NCBI GenBank assembly: GCA_963920765.1
Contig: OY987243.1
Coordinates: 16,864,001 to 16,928,000, forward strand
Origin: Ulota crispa
Lineage: Eukaryota; Streptophyta; Bryopsida; Orthotrichales; Orthotrichaceae
DNA: 64,000 nucleotides
Direction of reading: 5' to 3'
In this document: in pieces, positions 1 to 12,400 of the stretch
Numbering within the stretch: the stretch's first letter is position 1
Layout of the letters: each line of letters begins with the position of its first letter
Made by a program: the position numbers and the translations under genes
Notes under the pieces: generated by a model
The model's input: the letters and a program-made list of their open reading frames with translations, nothing else
What the model was told of the DNA's origin: nothing
Database searches by the model: none

Positions 1-2032
1 TCATTTTTCTCGAAGCTGCTTCGATCGCATCCTCTTGCTCCAAGCCGGGGATCTTTACCAACGTTACCCTTTCATCCCTTGGAATGTAAAACTTTGCGAA
101 CATTTCACCTCGGTGCTCCGATACCGGATCTGGAACCGCGAGACGAGACATTAGACGAAAATGAGAATTTTAAGATTAGATCTCATGATCGCAAGATTCT
201 GCAGGTTCAGATCGGAGTTAATACAGTTCTATGATTGCACATGAGAAATTCATTCGATCGTCAATTCATGGTTAAGGTCGGTCGTAAGTACCAATCTCAG
301 AAGGCGGCCTTCCAGTCCGTATGCGTCTGGGGTAAGGAAATGTTTCATTTTTACCCAACACAGGCCGCTTAAAGCTCTCGTGCTGGTCACTGTCTCCTAA
401 GTCGTTGTATACATCGTAGTCGTAAATCCGGTCTGCTTCCTTGCGCAACCCCGTCCCTTTGCCACGCATATTGATTAACTCTTGCTCTCGCAATCGTTTC
501 AAGCCGGTCGGAGTTTCGTGTGGTAGGTAAACCTGCACAAGAAACGAGCATGAGCAGTTTGAAACAAAAAGAATAGATTAATACTCTTTTATAAATCCGT
601 AAGATATATAAGAACGGATCTAAGAGCAATAAACGGTGGTGCACACTCTCTGTTGCATCTAAATTCTTTCCACCTATAATCGCTTGATACTACTGCTGCA
701 ACAGTTGTTTTGGAGGAAACTAGTTCGAACTGCTTCGATTTATGTTACGTCTCGAGTTCCATTCTAACGACTTCCGCTTACACCGAAAATACACAACAAA
801 CTCATTCATCGAACTGTGAGCTCTAATCAAGCAGTCTGAAGAAGTTAACGTCCTATTACATAATTATGGATGCAACTTACTCAAATCTTAACCTCGAAAC
901 ATGAAGAATGGATTACGATGTAAATATACGAGCGTGACTGGTTATATGAACGATTTTTTCAGCATGAGCGTGATATACGTGCACTCGTTCGTTGAATGAT
1001 TATGCATTTTATCGGATGCTCCTGGACCTTCGAACAGGATGAATTCTTCAGTGAAAATCTACCTTGTTGCTGAAGAACACGCGGTCGGCAGTATACAGGT
1101 CTACGTTGTAAACGCACGAGTTGCACGGAAAATGCACCGTGGACTCATCCGGGAGCTCGATAGAGACGGCCTTGAGAAGGAACACGTCTCTATGAAAATT
1201 CTTCAATATCAGCGCACCTGGAGTTCCAAAATCCTTCTCCACCTTCAAGTTAACATTAAACTTTGTTACGTTCGTGGACGGGCTGTGATTTCCAGGATCA
1301 ACTTCGGTCCAGTTCTCTATCGCCACGTCGACACTCTGTTTCGGACTCCCAGTCGCTGTGACGCCATCACGACTATCAGTACAACAGCTTTCCCATTTCA
1401 CGAGAAGTTCTAAACATGAAGTAGAAATATTTAAAAGAAAAGGACATTCAAAGGTGTACAGGACAACAATCATGAGTGTGCGGTGAAAGAGGTTTTGCAA
1501 GGTACTAACCAGGGTCAACCTTTACGCTAACAAGCTGCATCCAAACCTTGTGTCCCTGTCGTTCGTCCTCCTCATCCCAAAACTTCAAGTCACTCTCGTC
1601 CACCGACTTCGGCACCACAAAATACTCCTTCTTACACAACTCGACAGTTACCTTCAGCACTTGCAAACGAGACTCCTGCTTCTGCAACTCCAACAGCACA
1701 TCGCTAATCCCCTGACCATCACGAAGATCGTTAATTAACTCGAATTCCGTTTGAATAGGAGCCAATCGCATTTGTGACGCCGACGTCGCCTGGTTCACGG
1801 ACCTGGACCTTCGCTGATTACTCCTAATCCGCTGACCAGAGTCACATTTAACGAGAAGAGTTCCTGCGATTCTCTGCTTCGGTTTTCGCACACGAAGAGC
1901 TCCTCCATGAGTACGGCGAGCAATCGAAGCAGCTCTCGCGAACGCATTCATCGTCATTGACATGCACAGCGGCTTCTGCCATCCCGTCACTCCTGTAATA
2001 CATCGCTCCATCTCTACGATCGTTTCAAACAA
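1..2032 (-). CDS. LOX: Lipoxygenase 1, 5' half (runs off left edge)
   Basis: Plant lipoxygenases (EC 1.13.11) add O2 to linoleic/linolenic acid, the first step of oxylipin synthesis. Four exons are visible: 2032-1510, 1355-1063, 532-292 and 129-1; all junctions are GT/AG and in frame. Exon 2 carries the PLAT/LH2 beta-barrel with the typical DFGTPGAL, and its end RVFFSNKV joins VYLPHETPTGL in exon 3, which ends in the lipoxygenase hallmark YPRRIRTGRPPSE. Exon 4 has the conserved DPVSEHRGEMFAKFYIPRDE (D completed by exon 3). Iron-ligand exons lie beyond the window. The frame opens at 2032, but the Met at 2011 starts a basic, Ser/Ala/Arg-rich leader (MERCITGVTGWQKPLCMSMT) that looks like a plastid transit peptide, so 2011 is an equally good start. 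The 5' exon is much longer than in lipoxygenase 2 and shares little sequence with it. Family is certain; intactness beyond the edge is unknown. Confidence 0.9.
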
Positions 2033-3714
2033 CTAAAAAAATTCGTTTCAACTCGCACAACAAGAAATCAAGAAAATCATTCACGTCAATAATCTCCAGC
2101 TTCCATGCTTCGCTAACAAATTTTCAAATGCCACATCCGGTCTCTTTCGCGATTATGAATTCCAAATCTCAAATCATCCACTGATCATCAATCTCTCGGC
2201 AATCCACACCACAAACCAGAACGATCCAAACAATCGTTTTACTGTAAATAACTGCGCGTATTCTTCCGAATTTAGCTCTAATCGTGACGATTTCTGCACA
2301 ATCGGCTCAGCAGCTTCACATCTTCCGCGAGAAATGCATCAAATATTCGGGAAATCACACTATCCGGACTTGCAGATATTTAAACTACAAGCTTCTTATT
2401 GAACTGCGAGCATGGCCGTGCGTCTCCGACTTCTATACAAATTCGAGAAGGGCCGCAGCCAGAGGTGATCCCGGGCCGGGTGGCCTTGGCCGGATTTCTT
2501 TAACCCGCGATTCTGGCCCCCGATGTCCTGCGGCTACCCGGCTGATGTTGACACCGGAGGAGGATGCTTTTGTTCCTCTTGCTTAGTACTTAATTAATTA
2601 AGTATTCTTGCTTAGTACTAAAGTAATTGAGTATCCTGGTTCCCCTTCTTGCACCATTGGTATCTTGACCAATATGCAATTGCAAATCTACCAAATCCGG
2701 AGGGACCGGTAAAAAAAGCAACCTCCTTCTAAAATTTGGTACTTGCCATCATGATATATAATGCACTCAATATGCTGTTTATATTCTTTTTCCAAGGGCT
2801 CAGGAATGGGGACACATGGGATACCTGATATTTGGGACGGGCGCCATATCCTCGGCTCAAACAGTGAAGATCTGGGACATTTTGCCTTAGAAAACCATCT
2901 GAGTGAGTATTTGCAAACAGTTGTAAGGAATTTGTAACAGTAATACAATGTATAGTCGGCGCTTGGCATGTGTGCCAGGAATAACAACTACATGGATAAT
3001 AATTCTGTTATTGGGATATGCATCAGTGTATTCATAATAACACTAAGTCAGCAGTGGAAGCACTGGGATGCATAACATTCAGTAGCAGTGTTTAAATTGG
3101 AATTTTTCGTCTGGAGCGAATTTGGCGATTGCCATTTTTTTTGGGTACAAATTTGGCTTCTTTCATTTATTTTTTGGTGAAGTCCACAGGCAATCCTCAA
3201 ATTTTTAGTGCAAAAAGATATCTAAAGTAAATGATTGTGGTGTGATATGTAGAAAAGAGGAGGCAAAAGTAGTCCCTTTCATTGGTGAATTTTGGCAAAT
3301 TACACTCACTATTTTCACTAGCTCTAGTGCTAATTTCAAATTCCTAAAAAAAATTTGTTTTCTAGAGATTTGTAGCCCCAAACAAAAACAGTGACCTACA
3401 CGCAATATTCAGTGTAGCTTAGTTGGGCACAATTGACCAATGAAATTGATTGATTGCACCACGCCATCTTTTGTTTACAAGGTTTAACTAGTACATACAT
3501 GATACTTAGTATTTATCCATCAAAGTAGTATTTTCTTATGCCTCAATAAAATCATGGTACTTTGGAATCAAGGTACCATGTAAACTTAAATCTTTGTGTG
3601 AACTGTGGACCCACTTCAGAGGCTTCTACAATTTGGTACTAATTTATAAGCGATGGTCATACTGCTACAATTATCACATACGAAGAAAATTATACATTTA
3701 TTGTGCTTTGTCAC
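2033..3714. other. Upstream spacer of lipoxygenase 1, no gene seen
   Basis: Immediate upstream DNA of the minus-strand lipoxygenase. An A/T-rich TTTAAATAT lies near 2375-2385 on the minus strand, about 360 bases above the start, and could be part of the promoter. A GC-rich patch at about 2445-2570 contrasts with the AT-rich surroundings. The 13-base CTTGCTTAGTACT occurs twice near 2578-2620. No convincing coding sequence was found. Confidence 0.4.
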
Positions 3715-3751
3715 TGGTGGATGGTGGATGGTGGATGGTGGATGGTGATGG
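3715..3751. repeat. GGATGGT microsatellite
   Basis: Several head-to-tail copies of a 7-base GGTGGAT unit followed by GGTGATGGT. Simple repeat; no function implied. Confidence 0.9.
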
Positions 3752-5056
3752 TGCTATCTAGCGACATGTCCATATTTTTTAATAATATATAAAAAAAATT
3801 GGCAAAACATTTTCACTGAAAACCCTACTTTTGTTGTTAATTTTTGGTGCCCCTAAAATTATTTTGCTTTTGGGCAATGTTTTGCCCTGAACAAAAACAG
3901 TGTTTAGTAGCGTTCATTATGCCTGCCCTCCCTCCAGATGAAGAGTGTGGAATGTTCCACACCCGTCAATAGCTAAGATGACACATGGCTGAATTTGTCA
4001 GAGAGTTTATGAAAGAAAGGCTCAGTTTAGTGCACATATGTTGATGTGAGGGCCAGCCGTGGTAAAAATTTAAAAAAAAAAAAAAAAAAAAGTCATGATG
4101 AAGTTTGTGGATGATACCTGAAGAAAGGGATAGGCAGCCTCTTTTCAGGCTACTGAATGTTATGTGTGTTTGCGGTTCAGGCAGGAATACAAGGTCTTTT
4201 ATTCAGTATCTTCAGTGGAAAAAATAAGTAAAATAGTGTCAATGTTGTTTCGTTGTAGACGTTTGTGTCACCTGCTCCTTGACCTCACTATCTTACTACG
4301 CATTCTCTAATTCATTTGCTTGTTAATATACCAACCTCTAGAATTTTTCACAAAATGTTCCACCTCATCTTTTGCTCTAAGGAACCATTTGCCTTGTTTG
4401 ATCTACACAAATATGGACTCCATGAAGCTTAAATATTGGTAGCCCTAAGAGAATGGGGTACGGTAGGGTGTCACAAAATTGCTCTTCCTTTTAAAACATT
4501 TTCAGTCATAAGGACATAATGACATATTGGGATGTTGAGTGTACCAACAATCAAAACTTGACAGCATCTATTAGTGGCATTTTTCGTTCTAATTACAAAA
4601 TGTTTAGAACATACTCTAAGAGAGAAAAGTTCTCTTAGTTAACTTAGATTCACAAACAAAAGATCAAAATGACTAATGATGTCTATTTGATTGATAGGCT
4701 TGCCCACATAAATACTAGTCATTGTCTTTGTGTTTAGTTGTATGCATTTCAAGTTGCAATTTGCCTAGATAACAAAAATAAAGAAATGAAAAACTAGATC
4801 TTCAAAGCACAATTTATAATTTGAATATTTAAACAACAATGTATTAGACAACTAATTAAGCCACCTAATGACATATCTATATTATAATGGAATGCAATTT
4901 TAGAATTGTCCATCATGGCCAATCAATTAGTGATTGTAACAAAATTAACTAACTAGCTAGAATGGGGGACATGGGAGCATAATTGCTGCAAACGCAACTC
5001 TCCAGGCAAGATAGAATAAAGTTGAGGAGATTCTTCTAACTCTTAGAAAGATCAAG
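3752..5056. other. AT-rich spacer, nothing recognised
   Basis: No open frame with family resemblance, no clear terminal inverted repeats. A poly(A) tract of about 20 bases sits at 4071-4091. Confidence 0.5.
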
Positions 5057-5256
5057 ATTAGAATTGAGATATGGATGTCTCAAATAAGGATAAGAATTGG
5101 AGACAGGATTCTAGAATTTGAGTTGTACCAATAATCAAAGACTAGAACATGAGTTTATTAGAATTGAGATATGGATGTCCCAAATAAGGATAAGACTTGA
5201 AAACAAGATTCCAGAAATTGAGTTGTACTAATAATCATAGATTAGAACATGAATAG
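5057..5256. repeat. Two-copy tandem repeat, 100-bp period
   Basis: The block beginning ATTAGAATTGAGATATGGAT at 5057 starts again exactly 100 bases later at 5157. The copies differ by scattered substitutions, so the duplication is not recent. No coding role seen. Confidence 0.85.
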
Positions 5257-5360
5257 GCTACAATTGGTGTTGATAAGAGTGAAGAACAAAATCTATCATG
5301 TCTCTATTTATTATAGGTCTTAGCTAATCTATCTTTGCTTTGGACTCAAGCCATCTCTAA

Positions 5361-6386
5361 GAGTATCTCCACTAGTCTAGGGAAATGTTGACTTCACAGA
5401 ACTATTTGCTTGAGTTTGTGGAGGTGAATGTGCTTGGGTGTGTGCACTGATCTTCACCGGTGTTGTGTAGAGAGGAACGCGCTTTTGGAACACTCAGGGT
5501 GTTTGGTTGCGACTGTCTCAGAGAATCAAGCAAGAGACAGTATGTACACAATCATTGTTAAAATAACTCTCCAAGATGATTAAAACATAAGAGAGTAAAA
5601 CACATGAAAATATGAATCAAAGTATAAAAATATATATTTTGGTTTCAATGAACACAAATACATATCAAATAATAATTGGTTTCTAAGAACAATGGTCTCA
5701 GAACACATATATATATTAAATATCAAATAAGAATTGATCTCAAAAAGAAAACAAGACATATGTGGAATAATAAAATTGGTCTAAAAAGATAAGACAAGAC
5801 TCTTCCCAATAGAGTTTCATCTATATACTAAAGAGAGAAGATATAAAGTAAAAGTCTTTCTTTACTGTTGGTTCTTGAATTATTTCTCTAAAATAAACTT
5901 TAGTGACTTTAGTTAACTAACACTTCTAAACGGTTGTTGCCTCATCAAAACCTTGTTAATTAAGGGTAAAACTGCAAGTAAAAGGAAAAGAATACAACAC
6001 CTCACACAAACTATAATCTAATCAAATTTTATATTTACTATATGCCGTGATTTACATCACGACACCAGTGTCACATGTGACAAGGGTTCATTGGTTCCAA
6101 ACATTGAATTTTGATTCTCCAAATTACACCATGCAAGCACAAGGCTTGAGATAGCTCTGCCACAATCTTGTCACAACTTGGAAATAAACCACAATTTGCA
6201 AATGAGACCAGAATTTCAGCTCGTCAAAAAAAAGAGCACATCCGGGAGCTCCCTATCCCTAAAACCTTGCTTGAAAAGGCCGGTGAAGCAAATCACCAGG
6301 GCTAGCCACCAATGGCGATTTGATGAGCAAAAAGTGTTGTAAAACCTCGCTACCCCATTGGCTAGAGTTAACTTGTGGAGATGCTC
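5361..6386. mobile_element. Harbinger-like non-autonomous DNA transposon
   Basis: Left end GAGTATCTCCACTAGTCTAG and right end CTTGTGGAGATGCTC are inverted copies of a GAGYATCTCCAC terminus. TAA lies directly outside both ends (5358-5360 and 6387-6389). A 3-bp TWA duplication with GAGCATCTCCA-type ends is the known signature of plant PIF/Harbinger miniature elements. The roughly 1 kb interior is AT-rich with no transposase. The family call rests on the ends only. Confidence 0.65.
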
Positions 6387-6389
6387 TAA

Positions 6390-7365
6390 CATGATTACTT
6401 GAGTCCCAAGTTACTTTACTTGTAGTCCAAGTAAGTCTAACGGGATTACCTGGAGTGCAAGTGGGCAATGGCACAAGGTACTCTAAAAAGACTGCTTAGT
6501 TGTGATTTGGCTTCACTTATATTATTTCTTCTATTTATTAAGTCCTAATGGATAGTACAATGACATTAATGTTTTGAAAATTACAGGTTTACTTGTAGAT
6601 TAGTAGAATTTTTTTTTTCAAAAATGAGGAATGTTATCATGTTTAAATGAGAGTTTTTGTGAAAATTTTGGAAACTGTCTCATTTTGTCAAAACAAAGTA
6701 AAGGATTCATTCAAACTACATATTTGTTTGATAGAATTAGGATAAATGGGATCATAGATGTGTAAGCTTCTATGGTCCATAAATTTAAATTGTATTAGCC
6801 CGTAAATTACTAAAATTAGTTCTAAAATTATTTAAATGACAATTTTATGTGTGTTTTTCTATGCCCAATAAGGAGCATCAAATATTTGCAATTTTATTTT
6901 TTTTAATGGCAAAAATATGCACGTATACTTGTCTCTAGGTGCATTTACGATCAAATTTACCAAAATGTTAATAATTAAAATTGTGGAGACATTACAAATT
7001 ACAAGTCCAAAAAAATCTAGATCAAGACATATAAGTTTTAATTACTTGTATGGTGTGGAAAGGACTCAAGATAGTTTTGATTATGGAGGGATTAGTTTCT
7101 AAATGAACGTCATAATATAAGGAGAGCTTAAGAAAAATGCATCATTGCTTGCACATTCAAATTTCTTCCTAAATTTAAGAAATCCAGACTTACTAGTGCA
7201 AACAGTGCAAAAGTCCTTTCAGAGATCTAGGGGGCTCATTTGAGATACCTTGATTATGCCATTGCCCAAATAACTTTGCTTACACTCCAAGCAAGCCTAA
7301 GGAGTTTGCTTGGGGTCTTGGGTCCAAGTTATTTTGCTTGTACTCCAAGTTAACTCACTGCTTCA
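6390..7365. mobile_element. Possible inverted-repeat element (about 1 kb)
   Basis: The left block (6390-6480) and the reverse complement of the right block (7245-7365) share the motifs CAAGTTA, TGGAGTGYAAG and GGGCAATGGCA in the same order. This suggests long, diverged terminal inverted repeats. No target duplication could be fixed, and the left end abuts the Harbinger-like element, so the boundaries are approximate. Confidence 0.4.
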
Positions 7366-7882
7366 GGATTTTGCCATAGAAGTTTCTTGATTGGGCTTTG
7401 GTGTTGATATTCAGTTGATATCTAGTTGCTAGTGAACATGGAGGTGCATATATATCACATTAGTGACAATAACCTTGTTGGTACAACGGGTAAGAAAGAC
7501 TTGTCTTAAAAACCTCATTACATAAATGCAAATTATTCTTTAGAAATAATTAGTTACATCCAACTTAATCTTTAACCGCAAATCTCCATACAACTCATGA
7601 TTCAAGGATACAAATATTTGACAATATTCACAAAAAATGCCATATTTAATTAGGTCTAGAGTATTCACGTAGCTGTGAACTATCATGCATGTCATGATGT
7701 TTTATGCAAAATGTTGGGAGATCTCCCATTGTTTAAACAAAGTATTAAAAAAAATCTCCCAATCCTTAAACAACATGTTATGAGATCTCCCTACAATTTA
7801 CATGTGTTCATCCCAAAAAAAAGATTGGACTATTATATGGTGGATTTTACAAAGTCCGTACGTAGTCTAACATTGCATTAGA

Positions 7883-8150
7883 AACACCATATTTGTTAAT
7901 TTGGGAAAAACAAGTGTCCCACTTTGTACTCCACCTTAAACCCAAAAAGTTACCTTAAACTAAATTCAAAGGTATCAGATTTAGTTTGAGCCACTAAGAT
8001 TTGTTCCCTTGCAAATTCCTCCTCTATGGTGAGGACAAGTGTACAAAAAAAAAATGCTAAACTTAGTTTTAGGTGATCACCTAAAACTTTCACCTCAAAA
8101 TTTGAAAGTCCCAAATGTACCGTTTTTCCTAAATTAACAAATATGGTGTT
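7883..8150. mobile_element. Family A miniature element, copy 1
   Basis: Ends AACACCATATTTGTTAATTT and AAATTAACAAATATGGTGTT are inverted repeats, flanked by TAGA on both sides (7879-7882 and 8151-8154). The interior shares long stretches with the other family A copies, for example CACTAAGATTTGTTCCCTTG and the palindrome TTAGGTGATCACCTAA. Non-autonomous; a 4-bp duplication fits Sola1, Chapaev or Ginger-like transposases, and no autonomous partner is visible here. Confidence 0.85.
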
Positions 8151-8463
8151 TAGAGCTCCAAGGTATAATCCTTTATTTTTTATCTAACAAGATGGTGCCA
8201 ACTTTGCAAGACCTATTATGAAACATAAACTTCTCCTCAACTGAATGAGGCAATGACAAGTTACTTGAGCACTAGAAAACAACATTTTTTAATTTGGGAA
8301 ATGGTCTTTCCCAAAACAAATTTTGGGATTCTAAATTTTGCATTTGTGAGAACATTTTGGTGATTTAAAGTTAATTTATGATAATTCCTTCAAGATTTGT
8401 CATCATTGATATAAGGTCTTGAAGAAATCATTATAAATTTCACTCTATATCACCCAAAATCTC

Positions 8464-8842
8464 TTAACCCCTAAATGTCCGAGAGGACAAAAATCGTCCT
8501 TTTGATGCCAAAAAATACACCCTGAGTGTGGAAAAAAACGTTTTTTTCAAAAAAAATGAATTGAAGGTGGTCACAGTGATGTGCCACATCATTAAATGCC
8601 AAAAATAGCTGCTTCCAATGCCTTCATCTTTTTTAAAACACCAATTTGTGAAGAGATGTACAAGGTCCCTTGCTGCCCTTTTTGAGAGGGCAACATATAC
8701 TATTGACTTTTCATTCTTTTGAGAAGAATATTCTCTTTGGTGGGCACATGCCATATGCTGTTTGTTGCCCATGGATAATGTATTTTCCTTGGTTAGAGCC
8801 CCAAGTTGGCAGCAGGTTTGGGGCCCGTCTTTTAAGAGTTAA
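8464..8842. mobile_element. Family B (TTAA) element, copy 1
   Basis: Begins TTAACCCCTAAATGTCC and ends GTCTTTTAAGAGTTAA, with TTAA at both boundaries. The interior matches the copies at 19670 and 24687 (GCTGCCCTTTTTGAGAGG and neighbouring motifs). TTAA target sites and CCC termini suggest piggyBac-type mobilisation; that family assignment is inference. Confidence 0.7.
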
Positions 8843-9499
8843 AGACATAAAATCCAAAAGTCCCAAAATCTTGTTTTTTTCTTTAACTAAAAATTATTGT
8901 GTTCTCAACTTAGTACGGTGGGTGCTAAGCTGAAAAGTCTACAAATAAGTTAGATGAGAAGGATCTTGTCTCGATGAAAAGTCTTAGAGCCCTTGTGAAA
9001 AGGATAACGCTATTTGGTGAGCATAACTTGGTGAGCACAGAGCGGCGAGCCAAGAATATGTGAGCAGTGAGCCAAGATTTGATGGGCAGCAAAAAAATTT
9101 GGAGAAAATAAAAAATTTAGAGAATGACTTATTTTTGTATAGAGATGACATACTTTTTTCAAATTTTTATGTTGTGTAATATTTTTCCTATGACCGTGGA
9201 AACTGAAAGCCCTATGACCATGGACAAACAGCTATGGGTAATTTGGCTTAGTCATTGATGAAAAATACTTGAGATGGTTCTTTGTGTACATTTTTTAACA
9301 CAAAGCAATATGATAGACATGAAGACTAACAAATATCCAAAAAACATATTATAGAGAAATTACTAATTGAATGATGAAGAAAATGACAAATAAGAGGTAA
9401 TCTCCACACATGAATCATCTTGAAATATATGTTGCACAAAAGCAACTATCAAATACAAAGATGCATGGTAGATATCATCAATAGGTGTTTCACCTCCAA

Positions 9500-12400
9500 A
9501 AAACTAAAGGTATGTGCATATACAAAAGGGTTGCTCTCAGGGTCTACCTTCCAAACTATGATGAATATATGATAGAAATGCTTACAATGCACTCATTGAC
9601 CACATTTGCCAAGCGCCCCTATAAGCATCTCTTTCAAATATAGACATGTGCACTCAGGAAACAACTCAATGGTAAGCAAGTATTGCTCTATCTTGTTTCC
9701 TGATTTTGATTGCAACGTAACTATGCACCCAAATCCTAAATGACAAATGAAGGGTGACCTTTTGAATTTGACCACAATTCAAATTGGCTAATGCACAATT
9801 ATTTGATTGTTTGGTTGTATGCCCCTTCAGACTACACTGTGTAGGCTTTACGGACCTTATTTTAGGGTGCTCAATTGAAAGTGCAAGAGATGGATACCCT
9901 GACAAGTCAATGGTTACAAAAGATTGGTCAAATATATGTCTTGGAGAACTCTCTTGGCATTGAGGGAGTTGAAATCCAGCTTGCTCAAACACTAGAATCT
10001 CATTGGTGCTCAAATTTGTACCAAATTTCACTGGCTAGATTTCCGGTTTGTACTTTTGACATAGTGGTTGATGTTATTGTTGCAGAAATAAAATTTGCTT
10101 CACTTCCACCTTGTTCTTTTTGAAGTTTTTCATGCCACTGATATATGTTGGAGTAGCTGTATTACAATTTTGTTGCACAATTTGAGTTGTGCACTTCTTC
10201 TTTGTGTTGGCTTGTTGTGCAAATCATGCCTTTGCTGAATAGCTAGATAAATGAGATATTTGCCATTCGCTCTCATCACATGCAGTCTCCATAATAGCAA
10301 GTAAATGACCTATAGGAAGTAGAAGACAATTATTGATTGCAGAACCTAAAACATGCTTAGAAGGCAAACCATGTGAAGGACAATCTTTAGAGATATGCAA
10401 TATAATGCTATTGTTAGTGTGCACAATTGTCCTTTGAATTCCAATTTGAGGTTGTAAGTAGTTCACTTTGTCTAGACAGTGAGATTCTAACTTTGACCCA
10501 AGAGGAATGTGGGCCTTTTGCTTCAAGGACCCAAAAACTTCCTCCCCTTCAAAGTGCGGCTGACGAGTGCAAAACTCACTTGCACCTAGAACTTGATCCA
10601 TCATGGCATTTGGTCTTGCAAGGTCTCATGATTGAATGGCAAAACGATGATCAGCACACATTTGCAACTCCTCCCTACTTGGGGTGATTGCAAGAATGAC
10701 ATGTACTACATTTTGTCCCCCTCACCTTCTGCGGCTTGATTTTTGCTTGTAACTTTTGCAAAAAAAGTCATATTGACTTGCTCTTTTATAGTAATATGAA
10801 CATGCAAGTTATCAATGTTTGCTGATTTTTTGGTGTTTTTTTAAATTATTTTGCTATTTTTAAGCAGCCCCCAATTAGGTGTCTACCTTGGCCCTTTTGG
10901 GGGTTTTTAGTACTATTTTGGGTTCAAAAAAGCTTTTCTAGGACAATAAATCAAGGATGTTGTTTATGGAGCATGCTTACATGCATTTGTAAAAGGGTTT
11001 TGCAAAATTATAAATTCCATGGCATCTACATTGTCTCAAAGTGGGCATCCTATGTCCCTTCATTGGCAAAATTCAAAGAAATTCCTTAGCAAAGAAATTT
11101 TACCATGTGAATGTGTTTAATGGGTTCTCAAATTGCCAATATTTATTTTATTTTTTTGAATTATTTTACTATTTTCTAAAAAGCAAGAAAGAAATTGGCT
11201 TTTTATGGTGATTTTGTTTTGTGCATAACTTTTAGAATAAAAAATTTCTAGGTCTGAATTTTCATGAGTATGCTATTTTAAGTGCTTTATAAATTTTCCA
11301 TATATTATTTTAATTTAAAAAAAAATATTTCAAAAGCTCATAGTACTTCAGAGTACTACATAGTACTAAGGGTGTTTGAGACAAAATTGGCAGGTCATTC
11401 TTGCAACTACCCCATGGCCCTTGTCCACCATGGTCACCTTGCAGAAATTGATTGTACTGTACAACCTGTAGAGAAGCACAAACATAATCGTCCACAGTTG
11501 CAACATACAAATCAGGACCACAATTTCCTGATTGTTGGAACCGCTTGTTGTGGATTGACTCCCCCAAATTACAAGATGGCATCTTAGCACATTTGTCATC
11601 ACTTAGTTTTTGCGGGAAAAACATCAGAATATTAGTAAACACCCAAATGAAAAAGCTAAGAAGAAGATTTTGAGAAGAAGCTAAATTACAAGCAGGTCTT
11701 TCAGCTGAAGAGAACACACTAGGGTCTACAGCGGCAAGGTTCATCATTATGTACAAGACCACAAGGGACAACGTGAGGACAGCTACAAGGGTGGCTTAGT
11801 TTAATGCCACAACTTCCAATGTTCTAATAAGGGTCTCGAGGCCGAGAGGGTTGGCCTTGGCATGAAAGTTGTGCACCAAGTTAGGACATCTGACGATTAT
11901 GGAAGTGTCCCGTGGCCAAGAAGGCTCATCCTTGCATCTAATTTGTGTGCCCATTGCTAAATGAGAACATTTGGCAATGAAGGGAGTATCTCTTGGCCAA
12001 GGCAACTGACCTATACTGTCAGATCTTAAAGCCACTGGGAAAACATAATGGATGCGCTTTATGGTAATACAAATATTTGGCTAATAGAATCAAAGACAAA
12101 AAAGAAGAAAAAAATTAAGGTAAACTTAGAGGGGATCAAATTTTGTACCAAATGCACAAAACCACCCTACTGGTGATAATAAGAATGCCAGAATGCCAAC
12201 CACAAGTCAAGACAAGGAATTGCTTTATGGATTGTGGCATCGAAAGAAAGCCACCATGGCCAGATTGCATATAATCTTGTCTTCACTTCGGCAAGCGTGG
12301 GTGAGTTCTTGTATTGTGTTTGCAAAACTAACAATGTTGGTGTTGCAAGTCAAAGCAAATGTTCGCCTTAGTATGCTTTTTTAAAGACTGCACCCAGTGG

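Noticed and set aside
8270-8300. CACTAGAAAACAAC as a CACTA transposon end
   Set aside because: No inverted partner or 3-bp duplication was found nearby.
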